Source: Variovorax guangxiensis (lineage in GTDB: Bacteria > Pseudomonadota > Gammaproteobacteria > Burkholderiales > Burkholderiaceae_C). Taken from it: a stretch of 64,000 bases of DNA. Both the position numbers and the translations under genes were made by a program. The stretch spans positions 124,001 to 188,000 of the forward strand of contig NZ_RXFT01000010.1 in the NCBI RefSeq assembly GCF_003952165.1. Reading direction: 5' to 3'. Within the stretch, counting starts at the first letter, position 1; every line of letters starts with the position of its first letter. The notes under the pieces were generated by a model. The model did no database searches. It was not told the DNA's origin and saw only the letters and a list, made by a program, of their open reading frames with translations. Below, in pieces: positions 42,601-49,957 of this stretch.

Positions 42601-43649
42601 TCTCCAACGAGCAGGGCAGCTACGGCGCCGGGCTGGAGGAAGCCGCGCTCGCGAGCGATGTGTGGAAGAACCAGCAGCGCGGCGGCGGCGACGCGCAGAT
42701 GGCGCAGCTCTACATGGACCGCATGGGCCATGCCTACGGCAAGGGCCTCGACGGCGCAGCGCGTCCGGGCGCGTATGCCGGCAATCTCGCGCAGGTCGAT
42801 GCGGCGCTGATGGCGCGCAGCTCCAACCTGTACGGCGTGCTCACCAACGACGACCCGTTCCAGTACCTGGGCGGCATCGCGCAGGCGGTGCGGCATCTCA
42901 CCGGCAAGGACCCGGCGCTGTACGTGCAGAACCTGCGCGACGGCGCCGAGGTACGCACCGACACCGCGGCCGGCGCCATCGCGCGCGAGATGCAGACGCG
43001 CTACCTGCACCCGCAGTGGATCGAAGCCCAGAAGGCCGAGGGCTACAGCGGCACGCTGCAGGTGCTGAAGACCGCGCAGTTCCTCTGGGGCTGGCAGGTG
43101 ACCGCGCCGCAGGCGGTGCGGCAGGATCAGTGGCAGTCGCTGCACGACGTGTACGTGCGCGACAGGTACCGGCTGGGCACGCGCGAATGGCTGGAAGGCG
43201 ACAACCGCGCGGCCTTCGCGCAGACGCTGGAGCGCATGCTCGATGCGGTGCGGCTGAATTATTGGAAGCCCGATGCCGCCACGCGGCGAGAGCTGGCGCA
43301 AGCCTATGCGCAGGCGGTGCGGGCGACGGGGCTGCGCGAGCCGAATGCGGGTGTGCAGCGCTTCGTGCAGGCCGAACTGGCGCCGGCTCCGGTTTCGCCC
43401 AGGCCGCAGCCGGCCGTCACTCCCGTGGTCGTGCAGGCGCCCGCGCCGGCAGCGGCCTCTGAACCAGCTCCCGCGCCGGACGGCCCGCGGCCCGTCTTCG
43501 GCCTGAAGCTGGAGCAGACGCCAGCGGATGCACCGCCGCACAAGGCCGGCGAAGCCGCCGTCCTGCGGCTCTGGATGGTGCTGGGCGCCGCGCTGCTTCT
43601 GGCGTTCGGTGCGGCGATGCAATGGCGCCGGGGCAGGGCGGCCGCCTGA
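39639..43649 (+). CDS. cobN: CobN-family chelatase, exported and membrane-anchored
   Basis: CobN/magnesium-chelatase-H family protein of 1336 aa. The GTG start overlaps the DUF2149 stop. Unlike cytoplasmic CobN it has a signal peptide (residues 1-23, cut after AHA), a Pro/Ala-rich linker near 1245-1290 and a C-terminal helix (about 1307-1325) followed by WRRGRAAA. CobN motifs are intact: MLVYNYPPGEANFGASFLNVP, VGTHGTVEWSAGKERGLS, YPYVMDNLGEATTAKRRGRA, VLVSVTGSYRDQFPAVMRWLDEAV. The CobS and CobT chelatase partners are not in the window. Likely a periplasmic chelatase or dechelatase, probably energised by the two preceding genes; substrate unproven. Confidence 0.88.
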   Translation: MTRLLLSVWFFLAGLGLLQPAHAQQQGPARVVVLSTSLVSPARVVRLQAAAREAGLPLQVLSASQDSPEALAAAIDGAGLLVIDAPHISVAQAAAARFGDAISRSAVPYVLVGEFALVTKGRTTAAAPLAAERGVDAAWAQRLREFWRFPGAANLGASMKALRQPGRLDGLPDPVPLPLAGIYHPGWPRVETEVAAVERLPGSGTVAIAINSATVTGDDTGWLDALIASLEARGLRAYAFYGPRQQKDLFFRMTHDGERRVADAIVNASLVFGPNERKAELERIGVPVLQTLPSLAMDAAQWAKSKDGLAQTDIAAYYSPSELAGMTDPMLVSARDAASGTLQPLPAQIDAVAAKAAALLRLQRTPPAERRVAMLVYNYPPGEANFGASFLNVPRSVNNMLAAMKSAGYVAELPGTDALIAQVQATMRAYYPTGQGDELQPLLDKDLADTLPLSDYLAWFRALPQETQRRIESYWGAPEKSTMLRAVAGGPAFVIPRVRFGNVVVLRQPPRFEPGTQVVGKAEQVYHRSAVPLSHGYLATYLWLRKRFGASAVLHVGTHGTVEWSAGKERGLSVQDDPLLALGDLPNVYPYVMDNLGEATTAKRRGRATMVSHSTPMFAPAGFRPGVQEMHERMHEWETLVPGSVKTALEKRLAAEFAEHRYDRDLGWTPARIRADFAGFIAVLHPYLDELAQTAQPLGLATFGQAPDAQRRRMTILQILGKPLVEALGEDIDEAFLIDAKNVASSRPARWVEQALADAQAASAMGKTAADRQKLLELAARARKLDDVLAHNEEIEGLLTALDGRYLKSSYGGDPVRNPDSLPTGRNLYGFDPSRVPTRTAWETGVAAMDAWIAQHAQTHAGKAPEKIAFTLWAGEASRHQGVLESQAFYAMGVRPRWDEGGRMAGIEIIPASQLKRPRIDVLVSVTGSYRDQFPAVMRWLDEAVQQVAALREPGNAVARNSEAMARKLRAEGSAADEAQRWSTARVFSNEQGSYGAGLEEAALASDVWKNQQRGGGDAQMAQLYMDRMGHAYGKGLDGAARPGAYAGNLAQVDAALMARSSNLYGVLTNDDPFQYLGGIAQAVRHLTGKDPALYVQNLRDGAEVRTDTAAGAIAREMQTRYLHPQWIEAQKAEGYSGTLQVLKTAQFLWGWQVTAPQAVRQDQWQSLHDVYVRDRYRLGTREWLEGDNRAAFAQTLERMLDAVRLNYWKPDAATRRELAQAYAQAVRATGLREPNAGVQRFVQAELAPAPVSPRPQPAVTPVVVQAPAPAAASEPAPAPDGPRPVFGLKLEQTPADAPPHKAGEAAVLRLWMVLGAALLLAFGAAMQWRRGRAAA

Positions 43650-43658
43650 TTCGCGAGA

Positions 43659-44639
43659 ATGGCGGCTCCCATGCCCTTGCCGAGTTCCGAATACGCCATC
43701 GCCTTCGCCGCCGCGCTGTGGATAGCGCTGGCCGTCGATCGCTGGCTGGGCGAGCCGCCAGCACCGCTGCATCCGGTCGTGTGGATGGGGCGCTATCTGG
43801 GCACGGGGTCGCGCATCGCGCCGCGCATGCATGAGGCCAAGACGGTCGATCTGCCGATGTTCTTCTGCGGCGCGCTGGTGTGGTGCGTGGGGGCGATGTG
43901 CGTCTGGGGCATCACGATGGCTCTGCAGACGCTGGCGGTGCTGCATCTGCCCGTATGGGCGGTGGCGCTGGTGCTGGGCCTGCTGCTCAAGCCGCTCTTC
44001 GCCTGGCGCATGTTGCGCGACGAGGTGCTCGCGGTCGAGGCGGCGCTGGGCGTTTCGCTCGATGCCGGGCGCGCTCAGCTGGCGCGCCTTGTGAGCCGTG
44101 ACGTCGAGCGTCTCAGCGAGCGCGAGGTGCGCGAGAGCGCCATCGAATCGCTCGCCGAGAACCTCAACGATTCGCTGGTGGCGCCCGTCTTCTGGTTCGT
44201 GCTGCTGGGCCTGCCGGGCGCGGCGCTCTACCGCTTCGCCAACACCGCCGATGCGATGTGGGGCTATCGAGGCGAGCGCAACGGCCGCGACTGGACCTGG
44301 TTCGGCAAATGGGCCGCGCGAGCCGACGACGTTCTTTCGTGGATTCCTGCTCGCATCACCGTGGCACTACTCGTACTTGCCGCATGGCGCTGGCCTTCGG
44401 GGCTGTCTGAAGAAGCCCGCCGCACGCCGTCGCCCAACAGCGGCTGGCCGATGGCGACGGTGGCCCTGCTGCTCGGCGTGCGGCTGGCCAAGCCGGGCGT
44501 GTATGCGCTGAATGCCGAGGGAGCCGCCCCGACGCCGGCGGATACCGGCCGTGCCGCGCAGCTCGGCCAGCGCGGTGTGCTGCTGCTGGCGAGCGGCGTC
44601 CTGTTGCTGGCCGCCGCGCTACTGTTCTTCGTGCCATGA
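43659..44639 (+). CDS. cbiB: Adenosylcobinamide-phosphate synthase CbiB/CobD
   Basis: Inner-membrane enzyme that joins aminopropanol phosphate to adenosylcobyric acid; 326 aa with several helices. Family segments: DRWLGEPPAPLHPVVWMGRYLG, RDVERLSEREVRESAIESLAENLNDSLVAPVFWF and YRFANTADAMWGYRGER. The start may be 43659 or the second Met at 43671. It overlaps the aminotransferase gene by ATGA, and the two gene products work on the same aminopropanol branch. Confidence 0.94.
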   Translation: MAAPMPLPSSEYAIAFAAALWIALAVDRWLGEPPAPLHPVVWMGRYLGTGSRIAPRMHEAKTVDLPMFFCGALVWCVGAMCVWGITMALQTLAVLHLPVWAVALVLGLLLKPLFAWRMLRDEVLAVEAALGVSLDAGRAQLARLVSRDVERLSEREVRESAIESLAENLNDSLVAPVFWFVLLGLPGAALYRFANTADAMWGYRGERNGRDWTWFGKWAARADDVLSWIPARITVALLVLAAWRWPSGLSEEARRTPSPNSGWPMATVALLLGVRLAKPGVYALNAEGAAPTPADTGRAAQLGQRGVLLLASGVLLLAAALLFFVP

Positions 44640-45652
44640 CCGACGCCGATTCCCTGTTCACCCACGGCGGCCCGGATGCGCTCGGCGCGCCCGCGCACGA
44701 CTTCTCCACCAACGCCAACGCATGCGGCCCGAGCCCCGGGGCGATGGAGCTGGTGCGTGCGGCCGACCTGTCCCGTTATCCCGATCCCGCCTACACGGCG
44801 CTGCGCGAGCAACTCGCGGCCATGCACGGCGTGGACGCGTGGCGCATCGTGCTCGCGGCCGGGGCCAGCGAATTCATCCGGCGCATCACGACCTGGGTGG
44901 CGCTCGAAAACCGGAACGGGCATGGCGAGGCAGCGCTGCCGGCCATGTCGTACGGCGACTACGCCGCGAGCGCTCGGGCGCTCGGGTTGCAGGTGGTGCG
45001 CGCACCGCATGCGGCGCGGCGGCCCTGGCTGGCCTGGTGCTGCGATCCCTCTGCGCCGCTGGGCCAGGCGCAGCAGGGCATCGGCGAAACCGTCGATGCC
45101 CTGCCTGAAGGCGTGCCATGCGTGCTCGACCGCGCCTACGAGCCTCTGCGGCTGGAAGGCCGTCTCGCACTGAACCAGCGGCAGCTGGGCCGCGTCTGGC
45201 AGATGTGGTCGCCCAACAAGGCGCTCGGCATGACGGGCGTGCGCGCGGCCTATGCGATCGCACCGGCTGATGCGCAGGACGCGGTGCGCACGCTGTTGCG
45301 CCTTGCAGCCTCGTGGCCGGTGGGCGCGGATGGCGTGGCGATGCTTTCGGCCTGGACGCAGCCCGGTGTGCAGCAGTGGCTGCGCGACAGCCTCGTCACC
45401 CTGCGTGCGTGGAAGGCGTCGCAGACGGCCTTGTGCAGCGAGATGGGCTGGCAAGTCTGGCCGAGCGACGCCAACTTCCATGTCGCCAAGCCCGGCGCCG
45501 ACGATTTCGCAGCTCTGCTGAAGCGGCTGCGCGCGGCGGGCATCAAGCTGCGCGACTGCACTTCCTTCGGCCTGCCGGGCCACGTGCGCATGGGCGTGCT
45601 GCCGCCAGCCAGCCAGCAGGCGCTGAAAGAAGCCTGGACAAGCGCGGCCTGA
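44636..45652 (+). CDS. cobC: Threonine-phosphate decarboxylase (CobD/CobC-type PLP enzyme)
   Basis: PLP aminotransferase-fold enzyme of 338 aa, expected to make (R)-1-aminopropan-2-ol phosphate from threonine phosphate. It begins FTHGGPDALGAPAHDFSTNANACGP, the typical HGG...DFSxNxNPxGP start. SPNKALGMTGVR carries the PLP lysine, and the C-terminus reads DCTSFGLPGHVRMGVLP. It is shorter than the 360-aa norm. Called CobD in Salmonella and CobC in Pseudomonas naming; a different gene at 61012 is the phosphatase CobC. Confidence 0.9.
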   Translation: MTDADSLFTHGGPDALGAPAHDFSTNANACGPSPGAMELVRAADLSRYPDPAYTALREQLAAMHGVDAWRIVLAAGASEFIRRITTWVALENRNGHGEAALPAMSYGDYAASARALGLQVVRAPHAARRPWLAWCCDPSAPLGQAQQGIGETVDALPEGVPCVLDRAYEPLRLEGRLALNQRQLGRVWQMWSPNKALGMTGVRAAYAIAPADAQDAVRTLLRLAASWPVGADGVAMLSAWTQPGVQQWLRDSLVTLRAWKASQTALCSEMGWQVWPSDANFHVAKPGADDFAALLKRLRAAGIKLRDCTSFGLPGHVRMGVLPPASQQALKEAWTSAA

Positions 45653-45692
45653 ACGCATACATACCCACCCTGACCGAAGACCAGAAGAAAAG

Positions 45693-46046
45693 ATGCTCTA
45701 CGCCATCACCACGCTCTTTCTGTGCCAGCTTGCCGGCGAACTGCTCGTGCAGTGGCTGGGGCTGCCCATTCCCGGACCGCTGATCGGCATGGTCTTCCTG
45801 TTCGTCGGCCTGCTGGTGCGCGGCAGCGTTCCGCAGGTGCTGAACGACACATCGGGCCATCTGCTGCGCAACCTGATGCTGCTGTTCATTCCGGCCGTCA
45901 CCGGCGTGATGCTGCATTTCGAGCGGGTGGGGCGCGAGTGGCTGCCTTTTCTCGCCGCCGGCATCGTGGGGGCGGCCTTCACCATGACGGTCACCGCGCT
46001 CACCTTCCGCTGGATGATCCGCATCACCGGCAAGGACGCCCAATAG
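45693..46046 (+). CDS. CidA/LrgA family holin-like membrane protein
   Basis: Membrane protein of 117 aa with four helices; LrgA/CidA pattern GLPIPGPLIGMVFLFVGLL and HLLRNLMLLFIPAVTGVM. These holin-like proteins work with LrgB in cell-wall autolysis control or metabolite (pyruvate) movement. AGAAG precedes the start. It is followed with no spacing by lrgB (ATG at 46047), an lrgAB unit set inside the split cobalamin cluster. Confidence 0.92.
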   Translation: MLYAITTLFLCQLAGELLVQWLGLPIPGPLIGMVFLFVGLLVRGSVPQVLNDTSGHLLRNLMLLFIPAVTGVMLHFERVGREWLPFLAAGIVGAAFTMTVTALTFRWMIRITGKDAQ

Positions 46047-46775
46047 ATGACCGCGCCCGCCAGGCTCTTCGAAATCTGGGTGTTCCTGGCCCAGTCGCCG
46101 CTGCTGTGGCTGTCGCTCACGCTGCTGGCGTACCTGGGGGCGCTGTGGCTGCACACACGCAGCGGGCGCAACCCGATGGTCAACCCGGTGCTGATCTCGG
46201 TGATCGTGATCGTCACCGTGCTGCTGCTCACGCGCACGCCCTACGACACGTATTTCGAAGGCGCCAAGTTCGTGCACTTCCTGATCGGCCCCGCCACGGT
46301 GGCGCTGGCCGTGCCGCTCTACGGGCAGATCGACCGGCTGCGGCGGCTGTGGCTGCCCATCGGCGTGGCGCTGATCGTCGGTTCGGTCGCAGCCATCGTC
46401 TCGGCCGTGGGCATCGCCTGGGTGCTGGGCGGTTCACACGAGCTGATGATGTCGCTCGCGCCCAAGTCGGCCACCATGCCCATCGCGATGGGCGTGGCCG
46501 AGAAGATAGGCGGGCTGCCCTCGCTGGCGGCTGTGGCGGCTGCCGTCGCGGGTATCTCGGGCGCGATCATGGCCACCGGCCTGCTGAACCTGCTGCGCAT
46601 CAGGGAGCCGGCGGTGCGCGGCTTCGCGGTCGGCATGGCGGCGCACGGCATCGGCACGGCGCGCGCCATCCAGGTGAACGAGACGGCGGGCGCGTTCTCT
46701 GCGCTCGCCATGGGGCTCAACGGCATCGCCACCGCGCTGCTGGTGCCGCTGATCGTGAAGCTGATGGGGGCCTAG
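46047..46775 (+). CDS. LrgB family membrane protein
   Basis: Inner-membrane protein of 242 aa with about seven helices. Typical LrgB segments: FIGPATVALAVPLY-type text (FLIGPATVALAVPLYGQ), SLAPKSATMPIAMGVAEKIGGLPSLAA and GMAAHGIGTARAIQVNETAGAFSALAMGLNGI. It starts one base after the LrgA stop. The pair probably acts together; direction and solute are unknown here. Confidence 0.93.
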   Translation: MTAPARLFEIWVFLAQSPLLWLSLTLLAYLGALWLHTRSGRNPMVNPVLISVIVIVTVLLLTRTPYDTYFEGAKFVHFLIGPATVALAVPLYGQIDRLRRLWLPIGVALIVGSVAAIVSAVGIAWVLGGSHELMMSLAPKSATMPIAMGVAEKIGGLPSLAAVAAAVAGISGAIMATGLLNLLRIREPAVRGFAVGMAAHGIGTARAIQVNETAGAFSALAMGLNGIATALLVPLIVKLMGA

Positions 46776-46783
46776 GAAAGCTC

Positions 46784-47368
46784 ATGGCCAAGCTTGGCGT
46801 GGAGCCGCGTCCGATGGAACTGGTCTGGCCTTCCAAGGCCTATCTGCCAAGCTACGTCTCCGCGCTCAACCGCGGCTGGGCGCGCGACGAGACGCGGCCC
46901 GAATCGGGCGCCGAGGACCGCGCCGCCATCAAGGCGAACGCCGACCGCTTCCTTGCGAGCCTGGTCGACCGCGAGGCGAAGGGCGGCCGCATCGTCATGC
47001 CCGACGGCTCCAAGGTCCGGCGCCTGCCAGGCTACAGGTGCTGGATGTGGGACGGCGAGTTCTGCGGCAGCATCGACCTGCGCTGGCAGCCCGGCACCGA
47101 CGCCTTGCCGCTCTACTGCCTGGGCCACATCGGCTACAACGTCGTGCCCTGGAAGCAGCGCAAGGGCTACGCCACGCGCGCGCTTGGCGCGATGCTCAAG
47201 CTTGCGGTCGGAGAGGGCCTCAAGCGCGTGGAGATCACCACCAGCCCCGACAACTTCGCTTCGCAGAAGGTGATCGTGGCGAACGGCGGCGAGCTGGTCG
47301 AGACCTTCATCACCCTGCCGAGCCAGGGGAGCCTGACGAAGCTGCGCTACCGCATCGCGCTTGTCTGA
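46784..47368 (+). CDS. GNAT family N-acetyltransferase
   Basis: Acetyl-CoA-dependent acetyltransferase of 194 aa. The acetyl-CoA site is VPWKQRKGYATRALGAML (R/Q-x-x-G-x-A pattern), followed by VEITTSPDNFASQKVIVANGGELV, the usual motif B region. AGGAAAG precedes Met 46784. It follows lrgB by 8 nt and may be part of its operon. Substrate unknown. Confidence 0.85.
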   Translation: MAKLGVEPRPMELVWPSKAYLPSYVSALNRGWARDETRPESGAEDRAAIKANADRFLASLVDREAKGGRIVMPDGSKVRRLPGYRCWMWDGEFCGSIDLRWQPGTDALPLYCLGHIGYNVVPWKQRKGYATRALGAMLKLAVGEGLKRVEITTSPDNFASQKVIVANGGELVETFITLPSQGSLTKLRYRIALV

Positions 47369-47421
47369 ATCGCGGCTGGCGCAGAATCGCACTCCCGCAA
47401 ACCGAGCCGGAGAAGAACTTC

Positions 47422-47886
47422 ATGGCCCAGTACACAGCGGAAGTCCTCTGGCTGCGTGGCGAGCAGGACTTCCTCGCGAACACCTACAGCAGGCGGCACT
47501 CGCTGCGCTTCGATGGCGGTGCCGAAGTGGCCGCGTCTTCCTCGCCGCACGTGGTGCCGCTGCCGATGTCGGATGCATCGGCGGTCGATCCGGAGGAGAT
47601 GTTCGTGGCCTCGCTGTCGAACTGCCACATGCTGTGGTTCCTCACGATGGCGGTGAAGCGCAGGTTCGTGGTCGACCGGTATTTCGATGCGGCCGTCGGC
47701 GTGATGGAGAAGAACGCCGAGGGCAAGATGGCGATGACGGTGGTCACGCTGCGGCCCGAGGTGATCTTCTCGGGCGAGAACTTGCCCACGCGCGAGCAGA
47801 TCGGGCAGATGCATCACCGGGCGCACGAGGAATGCTTCATCGCCAACTCGGTGAAGACCGAGGTGCGCTGCGAGCCGGTGTTCTGA
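47422..47886 (+). CDS. OsmC/Ohr family protein
   Basis: Protein of 154 aa, likely thiol peroxidase or related function. OsmC features: VDPEEMFVASLSNCHMLWFLTMA with one conserved Cys in the long helix (about residue 73) and HHRAHEECFIANSVKTEVRCEP with the second Cys near the C-terminus. GGAGAAG precedes the start at 47422. It resembles the YhfA/OsmC-like group that shares this two-cysteine arrangement. Convergent with ycgR, 15 nt apart. Confidence 0.87.
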   Translation: MAQYTAEVLWLRGEQDFLANTYSRRHSLRFDGGAEVAASSSPHVVPLPMSDASAVDPEEMFVASLSNCHMLWFLTMAVKRRFVVDRYFDAAVGVMEKNAEGKMAMTVVTLRPEVIFSGENLPTREQIGQMHHRAHEECFIANSVKTEVRCEPVF

Positions 47887-47901
47887 CCCGGCCGCGCGGG
47901 G

Positions 47902-48639
47902 TCAGCCGACGAGCGAACGGCTCTTCATCTCGAGCCGGGTAACGAGGCGCTGCAGCGCGCTTTCCACGCCCGGCGGCAGCGCCAGGAAGCGGAAGCCCAG
48001 CTGGTAGCGCGGCGTGCCGTTGGGCTGCAGGCCGGGGCGCAGCGACACCAGTTCCAGGTCGAGCGTGAGGCGCCCGAGCGTACCCAGCGACAGTTCGCAG
48101 TCCCTGAGGAAAGTGCCTACCGGCAAGGCGGCCACGCGCTCGTCGCGGGTGCGCAGGCCTACGCCGCCCAGCGACAAGTCCTGCACCTCGAAGGAGAACG
48201 GCTCGCCCTGGGGCAGGGTGCCGCAGCAGGTGTACGAATCGGCGATCGGCGCGTCCACGCGGAAGTACTCGCGCCGCTGCAGGTAGAAGAGCACTTCCGG
48301 AAAGTCGGCCTCGAACGCCGGCATGCCCTCGTAGCGGATCTCGCGCGGCGAGGCGATTGAGAACTCGATGCGCACGCCGTCCTGCTGGGCCTCGAAGTGG
48401 CAGCGCGGCGCCGCCAGCAGGCCCTGGTTCTGCTCGGGCGAGGCGCCCCAGTCGAAGATGAAGACGCGGGCGCGGGTGTCCACGTCGAGCAGCTGCGTCA
48501 CCAGATGGCCGCCCGCGTATTGCACGGTGAGGTTGTCGCGGCGGCCGGCGAGGTTGCGCAGGTGGACGCCGATCTCCGCCGGCGTGCGGCGGCCGAATCC
48601 GCTGGTGTGCTCGGCTGCATTCGACTGTTCTGTATCCAT
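47902..48639 (-). CDS. ycgR: YcgR-type flagellar brake protein (PilZ, cyclic-di-GMP binding)
   Basis: Cyclic-di-GMP effector of 245 aa. The N-terminal YcgR domain spans about residues 20-110 and the PilZ domain 112-235. The PilZ ligand motifs are RREYFR (RxxxR) and DLSLGG (D/NxSxxG). YcgR proteins slow flagellar motors when cyclic-di-GMP is high. No flagellar genes are nearby, which is common for ycgR. Confidence 0.88.
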   Translation of the reverse strand: MDTEQSNAAEHTSGFGRRTPAEIGVHLRNLAGRRDNLTVQYAGGHLVTQLLDVDTRARVFIFDWGASPEQNQGLLAAPRCHFEAQQDGVRIEFSIASPREIRYEGMPAFEADFPEVLFYLQRREYFRVDAPIADSYTCCGTLPQGEPFSFEVQDLSLGGVGLRTRDERVAALPVGTFLRDCELSLGTLGRLTLDLELVSLRPGLQPNGTPRYQLGFRFLALPPGVESALQRLVTRLEMKSRSLVG

Positions 48640-48778
48640 GAGCTTGTGTGTCTGTTTTCCGGCGCGCGCATGGGCGGGCTGGCTCCCGGGGCCGGATGCC
48701 GGGTGGAGGGGGCGGGACGGGTTTCCGGCAGGCAGCCGAAGTGATTAACGGCATTTGCCGGCCGGAATTTAGGGCTGC

Positions 48779-48804
48779 GCGGCGATCTGCAGGCAGATCG
48801 CCGC
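48779..48804. terminator. Perfect 12-bp hairpin downstream of LysR gene
   Basis: GCGGCGATCTGC and GCAGATCGCCGC are perfect complements separated by AG only. The structure lies 35 nt after the stop of the LysR gene (minus strand) and 140 nt upstream of ycgR. No T-run follows. It may be a factor-aided terminator or an operator. The rest of the 199-nt gap shows nothing clear. Confidence 0.45.
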
Positions 48805-48838
48805 CCGATCGGCCCCCCTGCAGCGGCAATCCCCGCGG

Positions 48839-49753
48839 TCAGCGGCGCTGCAGCCTCGGGTTCTTGGCGAACAGCTCGGCGGCCCAGTCCACGAAGGCGC
48901 GCACCTTCGCGCTCAGGTGGCGGTTGGGCGGGTACACCACGTGGATCGGCAGCGGGTCGCGCTGCCAGTCGGGCAGGATCTGCACCAGCTCGCCGCTTTC
49001 CAGCAGCGGCTCGGCCATGAAGGTGATGCACTGCGAAATGCCGAAGCCGCCGAGCACCGCCGTGATGTGCGCGTTGCTCTCGTTCACGGCCACGCGGTAG
49101 GGGCCGTTCAGCTCGATCACCTCGTCGCCCTTCTTGAACTCGTGCGGATAGACGCGCCGCGTGGTGCCCGAGAAGTAGCTGACCACGTGATGGCGCTTCT
49201 CGATGTCGTTCGGGTGCTGCGGGATGCCGTAGCGCTTTACATAGGCCGGCGACGCCACGGTGACGAAATCCAGCGTGCCGATGCGCCGGGCCACCAGCGA
49301 CTGGTCGCTGAGTTCGCCCGCGCGGATCACGCAGTCGACGTTGTCGCTGATGAGGTCGACGGTGCGGTCGCTCACGCCCAGGTCGACCTGGATGTCGGGG
49401 TAGCGGTCGCAGAAGGTGGCCAGCGCGGGCAGGATGATCAGCCTCGCCACCGATGTGCCGACGTCGATGCGCAGCCGCCCCGTGGGGTTGGCCTGCGCAT
49501 TCGTCATGCTGGCTTCCATGTCGTCGAAGTCGTTGAGCAGGCGCGCGGCCCGCTCGAAGTAGGCCGCGCCGTCGGGCGTGACGGTGACGCGGCGCGTGGT
49601 GCGGTTGAGCAGCTTCACGCGCAGGCGCGATTCGAGCGCCTGAATCTGCTTGGTGACCGTGCCCTTGGGGAGGGCCAGCGAGTCCGCTGCCCGGGTGAAG
49701 GTGCCGGCTTCCACGACGCGGACGAAGATCCGCATGGCCTGGATTTGATCCAT
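48839..49753 (-). CDS. LysR family transcriptional regulator, divergent from hydrolase-RND operon
   Basis: Regulator of 304 aa. HTH at residues 1-60 (MDQIQAMRIFVRVVEAGTFTRAADSLALPKGTVTKQIQALE) and an AaeR/CrgA-type effector domain. The Met at 49753 is the family start; a longer frame reaches through the promoter region. It is divergent from the alpha/beta-hydrolase fold gene and the RND pump genes, making it the likely pump regulator. Confidence 0.9.
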   Translation of the reverse strand: MDQIQAMRIFVRVVEAGTFTRAADSLALPKGTVTKQIQALESRLRVKLLNRTTRRVTVTPDGAAYFERAARLLNDFDDMEASMTNAQANPTGRLRIDVGTSVARLIILPALATFCDRYPDIQVDLGVSDRTVDLISDNVDCVIRAGELSDQSLVARRIGTLDFVTVASPAYVKRYGIPQHPNDIEKRHHVVSYFSGTTRRVYPHEFKKGDEVIELNGPYRVAVNESNAHITAVLGGFGISQCITFMAEPLLESGELVQILPDWQRDPLPIHVVYPPNRHLSAKVRAFVDWAAELFAKNPRLQRR

Positions 49754-49872
49754 CGAATGCCTGTTCTGGGTACCCGGCCCACACCGGGGGAGGCGGATTC
49801 TCACACAAGGAGACAATTCCCTCCTGTGGCACCGCCTGTTGCCTTGAGCTGTGCTGATTGTTGTCCGTTTGG

Positions 49873-49918
49873 AAACAGAGTGGGGTCGGCCGACCCTGTT
49901 TATGGACAGATCGGCCGA
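49873..49918. promoter_or_regulatory. Candidate LysR operator cluster before hydrolase/RND genes
   Basis: GTCGGCCGAC (49885-49894) is a perfect 10-bp palindrome; its core TCGGCCGA recurs at 49911-49918, 25 bp centre to centre. AAACAG (49873-49878) and CTGTTT (49896-49901) form an inverted repeat around the first copy. TTATATT at 49919-49925 could be the -10 for the rightward operon. Spacing of about 2.5 helical turns fits cooperative binding by the divergent LysR protein. Confidence 0.5.
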
Positions 49919-49957
49919 CTTATATTTCAACCATCGCCCAAATCCCCGAGGTCGCCC

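Noticed and set aside
39597..43946. Open frame of 1449 codons on the minus strand opposite cobN and cbiB
   Set aside because: It is antisense to a gene with clear family motifs and is rich in Arg, His, Ala and Gly without domains; long open antisense frames are expected in GC-rich coding DNA.
48640..48838. Possible small RNA in the gap between ycgR and the LysR gene
   Set aside because: Only one hairpin without T-run and no promoter; not enough for a gene call.
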